A DNA stretch of 33,200 nt from JBFWWP01 sp050246115 (GTDB lineage Bacteria; Planctomycetota; UBA8108; UBA1146; JAJFFE01): the NCBI GenBank assembly GCA_050246115.1, contig JBFWWP010000045.1, positions 1-33,200 of the forward strand, read 5' to 3'. This document shows positions 16,397 through 22,590 of this stretch, piece by piece. The first letter of the stretch is position 1, and every line of letters starts with the position of its first letter. A program made the position numbers and the translations under genes. The notes beneath the pieces were generated by a model that ran no database searches, had not been told where the DNA came from, and saw only the letters and a list, made by a program, of their open reading frames with translations.

Positions 16397-17110
16397 ATGA
16401 AGAGCCAATCACCCGGCCGTCGGGGCCGGGCAAGGCGGCATGAAGCAGCGGCTGGGTCCTTGCCACGAGCGCTCCGGGTGGTGCTCACGGGAGGCCCTGC
16501 GGCCGGGAAGACCGCAGTCGCCGAGGTTCTTCGACGCCAACTCAAGGACGAACTCGTGGTCGTTCCGGAGGCAGCATCGCTGCTCTTCTCCGGCGGGTTC
16601 CCGCGGCCGAGCTCGGTGGCTGGGCGTCGTCTGGTTCAGAAGGCGATTTTCTCGGTGCAACGGGATCTCGAGGAGATCTACTCGCTCACCCATCCCCGCA
16701 CTCCCCACATCCTCGATCGCGGGAGCCTCGACGGAGGCGCTTACTGGCCCGGTGGCCTCGAGCGTTTTCTCGGCGCCATGGGCACGACGATCGAAAGCGA
16801 GTATCGCCGCTACGATGCCGTGATCTTTCTCGAAACCTCCGCGCTCGGCGAAGACACCTACAGCACGGAGAACCCTCAGCGCACGGAGAGCCCCGCTCAG
16901 GCTCGCAAGCTCGACGCGCGCCTGCGCGATGTCTGGGCCGGGCACGCGCGCTTCACTACGGTGCCGCACCAGACTCGGTTCTACGAGAAGGTGGCTGCCG
17001 TGCTGATCGCCCTGGAGCGCGAGCTGAACCCGCCGGTTTCTCGCCGACGGCAGATGGCCAGGACGTCCACGACTGCAAAGTCGCCGGGCCGTCGTCGGGG
17101 GGCGAAGTGA
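16397..17110 (+). CDS. P-loop NTPase of the AAA_28 / NadR-like type
   Basis: 237 residues; ATG with TAGGAG eight bases ahead. A basic N-terminal tail of about 25 residues precedes VVLTGGPAAGKT, a Walker A at 32-39. HILDRGSLDGGAYWPGG resembles the second conserved block of nucleoside-kinase-like AAA_28 proteins, and YDAVIFLET the following beta strand. Such proteins phosphorylate small molecules or act as ATP-driven regulators; no substrate can be assigned. The stop codon overlaps the GTG start of the next gene (GTGA), so it is translationally coupled to the histidine kinase. That pairing suggests a signalling role. The C-terminus is Arg/Lys-rich and probably flexible. Confidence 0.8.
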   Translation: MKSQSPGRRGRARRHEAAAGSLPRALRVVLTGGPAAGKTAVAEVLRRQLKDELVVVPEAASLLFSGGFPRPSSVAGRRLVQKAIFSVQRDLEEIYSLTHPRTPHILDRGSLDGGAYWPGGLERFLGAMGTTIESEYRRYDAVIFLETSALGEDTYSTENPQRTESPAQARKLDARLRDVWAGHARFTTVPHQTRFYEKVAAVLIALERELNPPVSRRRQMARTSTTAKSPGRRRGAK

Positions 17111-18648
17111 CCGCGCCCGCTCCAGATGCGCCGAAGGGGGCGCTCGCCATCACGGACTTCGAGCCCGAGGAAGTCCTGCGCGCGATTCTGGAATCGTCTC
17201 GGGCGTTGATCGTCGTCATGGATCGTGACGGCCGGGTCGTGCACTTCAACCAGGCCTGTAGCACCCTCACGGGGTACACCGAGAAGCAGGTGGCGGGAAG
17301 ACCCGTTTGGGAGTTCCTCCACGCAGACGACCCCTCGGCGCTCAAGCGAGACTTCGAGCGGCTTCTCGCCGGCGAGGGGCACGGGACTCACGAGGGCTAC
17401 TGGGTTGGCACCAATGCGCAGCGCCACTTCGTGGCCTGGACCAGCACGGTGTTCGTGCGCCGCACGGGTGGTGCGCCGTTCGTGATCTGGGCGGGAATCG
17501 ACATCACCGAGCGCGTTCGTGCGGAGGAGCAACGGCGGGAAACCGTTCAACGCTACCGATCCGTTCTCGACAACGCGGCCGAGGGCATCGTCACGATCGA
17601 CGAGAGGGGCCTCATCGACTCCTTCAACCCCGCTGCAGAGCGCATGTTCGGGTATCGCGCGGACGAGGTCATCGGTCGGAACGTCGCCCTTCTGATGCCG
17701 CCGCCATTTCGCGATCAACACGACACCTACATTCACCGGTACCTGACCACCGGCATCGCCAAGATCGTCGGGATCGGTCGGGAAGTCGTCGGGCTTCGCA
17801 AGGACGGCTCGACCTTCCCGTGCGACCTGGCCGTGAGTGACGTGCGCGACGGCAGTCGTTGCTACTTCACGGGGATTCTACGCGACATCACCGAGCGGAA
17901 GTCCGCCGAGAAGACCATGGTCCAGCAGGAGAAGCTCGCGGCGGTGGGGCAACTGGCTTCGGGCGTTGCGCATGAAGTCGGCAACCCGTTGGCGTCTATC
18001 TCGGCCGTCGTCCAGAGCGTTGTTCGCAAGCTCAGCGATCCAACGCTGGTGGAGAAGCTGCGTCTCGTCGAGAAGCACATCCATCGAATCAGCACCACGC
18101 TGCAGCAGATGGTGCGATTTGCGCGGCCGTCGCGAACGGTCTGGACCCAGTGCTCGGTGAACGATGTCTTGCAAGAGGCGGCAGAGATCGTCCGGCACGA
18201 CACTCGCGCCCGAGGGATCTCGATCAACCTCGAGCTTGCACAGATTCCTCAGACCTACGCGATGCCGGATCTCTTGCACCAACTCTTTGTCAACTTGGCG
18301 CTCAACGCCTTCGACGCGCTGGACCTGCGGCCGCCGGGCTACGCCAAGCGTCTGAGCGTGGTCTCTTCCGTGGTGCGCACGGGTCACGGGGCCCGCATTC
18401 GGGTCGTCTTCGAGGACAACGGACCGGGGATCGCGCCGGAGGTCGTGCCGCACCTCATCGAACCGTTCTTCACGACCAAGGAGGTTGGCAAGGGCACCGG
18501 TCTGGGATTGGCGGTCAGCTATCGGGTCGTCGAGCAGCACGGAGGCGAGATGATCATCGATGGTCGCCCAGGACTGGGCGCGCGCTTCACCATCGAGCTT
18601 CCGGTCTACCGGGAGCCCCCCCCTGCGACCGCCGGTTCCGCGAGCTGA
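17107..18648 (+). CDS. PAS-PAS sensor histidine kinase, FixL/NtrB-like
   Basis: 513 residues from the GTG at 17107, which overlaps the stop of the ATPase gene. No membrane segment, so a cytoplasmic sensor. PAS1 spans about residues 17-140. PAS2 spans about 145-265 and closely follows FixL: LMPPPFRDQHDTY, VGIGR, KDGSTFP, RDITER. The HisKA domain has the H-box VAHEVGNPLASI with phosphoacceptor His289. The ATPase domain has an N box (HQLFVNLALNAFDAL), DNGPGI, EPFFTTKEVGKGTGLGLA. In FixL the haem-ligating His precedes IIGIGR by none; here that position is Lys219 while the Arg six residues later (Arg225) is kept, so canonical haem binding is not expected. No response-regulator gene is adjacent. 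The formate/nitrite channel gene 57 bp downstream may share the transcript. Confidence 0.93.
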   Translation: MTAPAPDAPKGALAITDFEPEEVLRAILESSRALIVVMDRDGRVVHFNQACSTLTGYTEKQVAGRPVWEFLHADDPSALKRDFERLLAGEGHGTHEGYWVGTNAQRHFVAWTSTVFVRRTGGAPFVIWAGIDITERVRAEEQRRETVQRYRSVLDNAAEGIVTIDERGLIDSFNPAAERMFGYRADEVIGRNVALLMPPPFRDQHDTYIHRYLTTGIAKIVGIGREVVGLRKDGSTFPCDLAVSDVRDGSRCYFTGILRDITERKSAEKTMVQQEKLAAVGQLASGVAHEVGNPLASISAVVQSVVRKLSDPTLVEKLRLVEKHIHRISTTLQQMVRFARPSRTVWTQCSVNDVLQEAAEIVRHDTRARGISINLELAQIPQTYAMPDLLHQLFVNLALNAFDALDLRPPGYAKRLSVVSSVVRTGHGARIRVVFEDNGPGIAPEVVPHLIEPFFTTKEVGKGTGLGLAVSYRVVEQHGGEMIIDGRPGLGARFTIELPVYREPPPATAGSAS

Positions 18649-18705
18649 CGAGACTGCGTCGGTCGAGCGGCAGGCCCGGTGGGAGCCACGGAATTGGAGT
18701 CGCCC

Positions 18706-19524
18706 TTGAGTTCGGACCTCTCTTCGCTGGAGTCGAGGCCACCGCCCGAGATCGCTCACGCGGTCGAGCGGGTGGGGGTCGCGAAGGCCCGAATGAGTTC
18801 TCTGACCCTGCTGGTGCTGGGCGGCCTCGCGGGGGCGTTCATCTCCGTGGGGGCCATGTTCTTCATCGTCGTGATCACGTCTTCCGACTTGGGGCTCGGT
18901 CCGACCCGCTTCTTGGGTGGGCTGGCGTTCAGTCTCGGGCTCGTGATGGTCGTCATCGCTGGCGCCGAGTTGTTCACGGGCAACAATCTCATCGCCATGG
19001 CCTGGGCGAGCCGCCTCATCTCCGCGCGTGACGTAGTGCGGAACTGGTTGATCGTCTACACGGGCAATGTGTTGGGTTGCTTGGCGACCGTTGCCTTGAT
19101 GTTCTGGTCAGACACCGGTGCCCTGGGCGACAACGCGGTGGCCGCCACCGCGATTCGAATCGCACACGCGAAGGCCGACCTGTCTCCAGCGGTGGCACTG
19201 TCGCGCGGCGTCCTGTGTAACGCCCTGGTCTGCATCGCAGTTTGGCTTACGCTGGGAGGGCGGACCGTCACCGACAAGATCCTGGCCGTCGTGCTGCCCA
19301 TCACCGCCTTCGTGACGCTCGGCGCCGAGCACTCCATCGCCAATTGGTTCTTCTTGCCGTATGCGATCGCACTCGAGGGGGCGGGGGCTCTGCCATGGAC
19401 CGCAGCCGTTCGCAACCTCGCGCTGGTCACTCTCGGGAATCTGATCGGCGGCACGCTGCTCGTTGCTGGTGTCTACTGGCTGGCGTATCTACGCAGCACG
19501 GGGAAACCGACGACGGTCTCCTGA
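18706..19524 (+). CDS. Formate/nitrite transporter (FocA/NirC family) channel
   Basis: About 272 residues if it starts at the TTG at 18706, which has GGAG six bases ahead; an in-frame GTG at 18679 without a ribosome site would add nine residues. Six hydrophobic segments form the FNT fold. The family marks are present: AGAELFTGNN in the first half and LGAEHSIANWFF with the central pore His in the second. GVLCNALVCIAVW is the matching broken-helix block. FNT pentamers pass formate, nitrite, hydrosulfide or lactate. Context does not decide the substrate. It follows the histidine kinase at short distance and converges on the twin-CBS gene, 26 bp between stops. Confidence 0.92.
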   Translation: MSSDLSSLESRPPPEIAHAVERVGVAKARMSSLTLLVLGGLAGAFISVGAMFFIVVITSSDLGLGPTRFLGGLAFSLGLVMVVIAGAELFTGNNLIAMAWASRLISARDVVRNWLIVYTGNVLGCLATVALMFWSDTGALGDNAVAATAIRIAHAKADLSPAVALSRGVLCNALVCIAVWLTLGGRTVTDKILAVVLPITAFVTLGAEHSIANWFFLPYAIALEGAGALPWTAAVRNLALVTLGNLIGGTLLVAGVYWLAYLRSTGKPTTVS

Positions 19525-19550
19525 AGCTCCCTCTCGCCCCGTTGTGCGGG

Positions 19551-19982
19551 TCAGCGGTCCCTCCGTTCGCTCAAGTGGCGCCGTGCCAGCTTCAGGAAGT
19601 CTGCTTCCGTGATGATGCCGACGAGGTGGCGCTTCTCGGTAACGGGCAAGCACCCGTACTTGTGGTCGATCATGATGTCGATGGCTTCGCGGACGTCGGA
19701 CTTCGCGTCGATGGTGCGGACGTCGACCCGCATGATCTCCGCCACCTGCACCAGCTCTTTGCTCTCGGCAGCTGTCCGCGCCGAAGGCTCGCAATTCGCG
19801 CCCATCCGCTGCACGCAAGCGCGCAGCAGATCGCGGTGTGTCACCAGGCCGACGACGATGCCGTTCTCGGTGACCGGAAGATGGCGAATGTGCGCGAAGT
19901 TCATCAACATCTCAGCCACGTCTAGCGTCTCGTCGGGCGCCAAGACGATGGGGTCTCGGCTCATGACCTCTTCGACCCGCAT
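19551..19982 (-). CDS. Twin CBS-domain protein
   Basis: 143 residues from the ATG at 19982 with GGGGAGGAG six bases ahead. It contains two CBS domains and little else: the first (VEEVMSRDPIVLAPDETL ... HLPVTENGIVVGLVTHRDLL) at about 3-58 and the second (VAEIMRVDVRTI ... GCLPVTEKRHLVGIITEADFL) at about 77-133. Stand-alone CBS pairs bind adenine nucleotides such as AMP, ATP or S-adenosylmethionine and sense energy state. No enzymatic partner is fused. The open frame extends upstream past 20500 but the strong ribosome site and loss of domain sequence fix the start here. Confidence 0.93.
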   Translation of the reverse strand: MRVEEVMSRDPIVLAPDETLDVAEMLMNFAHIRHLPVTENGIVVGLVTHRDLLRACVQRMGANCEPSARTAAESKELVQVAEIMRVDVRTIDAKSDVREAIDIMIDHKYGCLPVTEKRHLVGIITEADFLKLARRHLSERRDR

Positions 19983-20265
19983 GGTTCTCCTCCCCGGGCT
20001 TTGCCTGGTTGCAGCGGGCGTGCGAGCAAAAGGGCGACCAAACGGGGGACCTCTCTCGAGCCGCCTTGGGCCGAACCCCGGACGCGTCGTCATGGCGTTC
20101 GTACCGCACGGCGAATCGCCACGGCCTGCTTTTGCAGTCCCACACCTCTTGCCCGCAGGCGCCCCAGGCTCGACACTGCCCGCGGCTCGTTTCTGTACGC
20201 GACGGGGTCGCCGTGCGGACCCGTCGAGCGCGCGGCGTGCTGCGGATCGATCGACTCGGGATACC

Positions 20266-20276
20266 AAAGGAGGTGA
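20266..20276 (+). promoter_or_regulatory. Near-complete Shine-Dalgarno sequence
   Basis: AAAGGAGGTGA, almost the full complement of the 16S anti-Shine-Dalgarno end, stands four bases before the GTG at 20281. It is the strongest ribosome site I saw in the window and decides the start of the gene. The 298 bp between this gene and the divergent CBS gene (19983-20280) holds no other supported feature. Confidence 0.85.
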
Positions 20277-20280
20277 GCCC

Positions 20281-21090
20281 GTGTGGTTCTTGGGAAGAAG
20301 CGGTCTGTTCGCAGTCTTGGTGGCGTTGGGATCGCTCGTCGGCCCCGGGCTCTTGTTCGCGCAGGAGGAGGGGGACGGTGAAGGGAAACCCAGCAGCAGC
20401 GCTCCAGCCGACCTGCTCCTCGCCCTGCGGAGCGTCGACCAGCAGTCGGTCGAGGAAGATGGCCTCCGCGTCGAAGTGTCGGTGATTCCGGACGAGTACG
20501 TGTACGGCATGGTGGCGGCATTTCAGGAGTGCCAGGCCCGCGGGTTCAATGAACTCGAGGAAGAGAAAGAACTGACCAAAGTTCACGAGCGAACCAAGAA
20601 GAACCGCAACAAGCCCGTGTTCTCGGTATCGATCGAGGTCCTGGGCGGCAAAAAGCACTTCTGGCTGCAGAAGAAGCTGGCGTCGCACGTCGAGATCCAG
20701 ATCGGCAAGAAGAAGAAGCTGACCGTCGACGAGAAGTCGAGCCCTTCGTATGACTCGTGGAAGATCTACGAACTCAACCGGAAGCGCGACTTGACGATGC
20801 GGCTGGCCTACTTTCGCAAGCTCGCGTTCGAGGTGAAGATCGCGGGCACCGGGGATGACATCTCCAAAGAGACCATCGAACTGACCCTAGTCGAGTTGTT
20901 GCGCTACACCGAAGTCGAGAAGCGCAGCGAGTACGAGCGGATCGGGATCAACACCGGGGTGCGTCAGCTGGCGCTCGCCTCCGCCTCGGACATGAACTTC
21001 CCGGCCATCAAGATGAGCTTCTACCCCGCGAAGTGGAAGCTGCCGCCGCTCCCGCCGAGGCTATCGGCCCTGCTCGCGCGCTTGCCTTAG
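20281..21090 (+). CDS. Secreted protein of unknown function
   Basis: 269 residues from the GTG at 20281. The N-terminus has a signal peptide (hydrophobic SGLFAVLVALGSLVGPGLLF, then AQ cleavage near residue 28). The mature part is rich in Lys and Glu, with a stretch KKHFWLQKK..KKKK around residues 120-140, and has no Cys, so it is probably a soluble periplasmic protein. Short regularly spaced beta-like stretches (FSVSIEVLG, LAFEVKIAG, IELTLVELL) suggest a beta-sandwich. I do not recognise the family. Its last codons are CCT TAG and the second foldback element starts at the G of that stop codon, so the current C-terminus (PPLPPRLSALLARLP) could be native or affected by the insertion. Confidence 0.8.
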   Translation: MWFLGRSGLFAVLVALGSLVGPGLLFAQEEGDGEGKPSSSAPADLLLALRSVDQQSVEEDGLRVEVSVIPDEYVYGMVAAFQECQARGFNELEEEKELTKVHERTKKNRNKPVFSVSIEVLGGKKHFWLQKKLASHVEIQIGKKKKLTVDEKSSPSYDSWKIYELNRKRDLTMRLAYFRKLAFEVKIAGTGDDISKETIELTLVELLRYTEVEKRSEYERIGINTGVRQLALASASDMNFPAIKMSFYPAKWKLPPLPPRLSALLARLP

Positions 21091-21267
21091 GAGTCGCCAA
21101 GAATCACTTCGACATCTTGCCGTCGATCTGGGTCAGATTCGGCCGCTCCGGAAAGCTCGGAACCGGAGGCGTAGCCTTGGTTCCGGTGAGGATTTCGAGG
21201 TTTCCGGATCGCTCGAAGATGACCCGAAGCGACGAGCAAGAGGGTGAAGTTACTCTTGGGCGACTCC
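21090..21267. mobile_element. Foldback / MITE-like palindromic element, copy 2
   Basis: 178 bp, same orientation as copy 1 and differing at about a dozen positions and two or three short indels. Terminal inverted repeats are near-perfect (left arm lacks one C and has two other differences). Taking the core as GAGTCG...CGACTC (21091-21266), the flanks are identical pentamers CTTAG at 21086-21090 and 21267-21271, a clean candidate 5-bp target duplication. The left pentamer contains the TAG stop codon of the upstream secreted-protein gene. No open frame inside. Confidence 0.85.
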
Positions 21268-21605
21268 TTAGCCCGAACGGGCACGGATCGACGGTTGCCG
21301 CAGCGAGCCGCCGCTGCGAGTCCGTGCCGCAGAACTACGAATCCCCGCCTCCGCATTCACAACTTTGCGAAGCCAACCCGGGCAGCGGCGCGGTCTCGGT
21401 CCGGCCGGGGGGCTTCTTCCCGACCCGGCCCAGGACGGAACGACAGTTGCGGTTCCACCGCGAGAGGCGTTGTCGATCGCCGAGGAGTCGTACCACCGGT
21501 GCTACTCCCCGCTTTGGCGACGACGGCCAGTGCTCTGTCGTCGACCGACCCCGCGGTATGTCCCCGAAGCGCGGGTTCCGGATCGACCTGGGGAAGGGAA
21601 GGTCG
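21268..21605. other. Intergenic region between the foldback element and the universal stress gene
   Basis: 338 bp with no supported gene; open frames here are long only because GC-rich sequence lacks stops. It presumably carries the promoter of the stress-protein gene. I saw no convincing -35/-10 pair, operator or repeat. Confidence 0.45.
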
Positions 21606-22541
21606 ATGAGCTTTCAATCGTTGCTGATTTCCACGGACTTCTCTCCCGAGTCCGAGTGGGCGGTCCAGTGGGGGAGCGCGATCGCCCAGCGGTACGCTGC
21701 CAAGCTCACGATCCTGCACGTCGTCGAAGCTTTGCCCGTGCATGCTTACGTCCTCCCGAACGAGCCCGGGGCGTTCGCGAATCTGTACCAGGAGCGCATG
21801 CTGCAGCGGGCGCGCTCCGAGTTGCACGATGTGGCCGAGCGAGTCGCTGGCACTGGCGTGCAGCCCGAGACCATGCTGCTGTCGGGCATGCCGGTCGAGG
21901 AGATCCTGTCCGCCACGGCGCATCTCCGTGCGGATCTGTTGATCATGGCTGCCCGCAGTCGTTCCGCTCTGGCGCGCGCGCTCCTCGGGAGCGTCACCGA
22001 GAAGGTGCTGCGCCACGTCGGGTGCAGCGTGCTCTCGGTCAAGCGGCCTGGTTCGGGAGACGCTCCGCGGCGCCCGCAACTCGAGAAGATCCTATTCGCC
22101 ACCGACTTGTCCGACCTGTCTCTGGTCGCGGTCGAGCCGGTGCGGTCCTTGATGAGCGCGTTCAATGCCCGGGTCGACATCTTCCACGCGGTCGCAGACC
22201 CAGCGCAGTATCCGCTCATGAGCTGGGAGATCTTCCCGGCCATAGCGGCGTCGGACTTCTACGAACGGTCGAAGGCCGCCGCAAGCGATGCCCTTCGGGA
22301 GAAGGTGGAGCCGCACTTCGTGGGCGTGCGGGACACCGCGTACTCGGTCGGCGTCGGCAATGCGGCCGAAGCGATTCTCGCGGCACAGGCCGACGGCGGC
22401 CACGACCTGATCGTCATGTCCACACATGGGTACTCGGGCATGAAGCGGGTGCTGCTCGGAAGTGTCGCGGAGCGGGTGGTGCGCCTCGCGGACTGTCCAG
22501 TGTTGGTCGTACCTGCTGCCCATCGAGTCACGAAGGTCTAG
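21606..22541 (+). CDS. Tandem universal stress protein (two UspA domains)
   Basis: 311 residues; the ATG at 21606 has GAAGGGAAGG just ahead, so the long upstream open frame is not used. Two UspA domains in tandem, about 1-145 and 153-311. The second carries a canonical ATP-binding motif, STHGYSGMKRVLLGSVAERV (G-2x-G-9x-GS). In the first the corresponding stretch is AARSRSALARALLGSVTEKV: the first Gly residues are replaced, so that half may not bind ATP. This division into one degenerate and one intact domain is common in tandem Usps. Function is stress adaptation by ATP-dependent binding; partners unknown. It is convergent with the acetyltransferase gene, with 49 bp between stops. Confidence 0.93.
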   Translation: MSFQSLLISTDFSPESEWAVQWGSAIAQRYAAKLTILHVVEALPVHAYVLPNEPGAFANLYQERMLQRARSELHDVAERVAGTGVQPETMLLSGMPVEEILSATAHLRADLLIMAARSRSALARALLGSVTEKVLRHVGCSVLSVKRPGSGDAPRRPQLEKILFATDLSDLSLVAVEPVRSLMSAFNARVDIFHAVADPAQYPLMSWEIFPAIAASDFYERSKAAASDALREKVEPHFVGVRDTAYSVGVGNAAEAILAAQADGGHDLIVMSTHGYSGMKRVLLGSVAERVVRLADCPVLVVPAAHRVTKV

Positions 22542-22590
22542 CCGATCGCGAGCGTGCGGCCGACCCTTCAGCGTGCCGGCGACCTTCGGG

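Noticed and set aside
19609..20280. Upstream extension of the secreted-protein frame
   Set aside because: It runs antisense through the CBS gene; a near-perfect Shine-Dalgarno and signal peptide fix the start at 20281.
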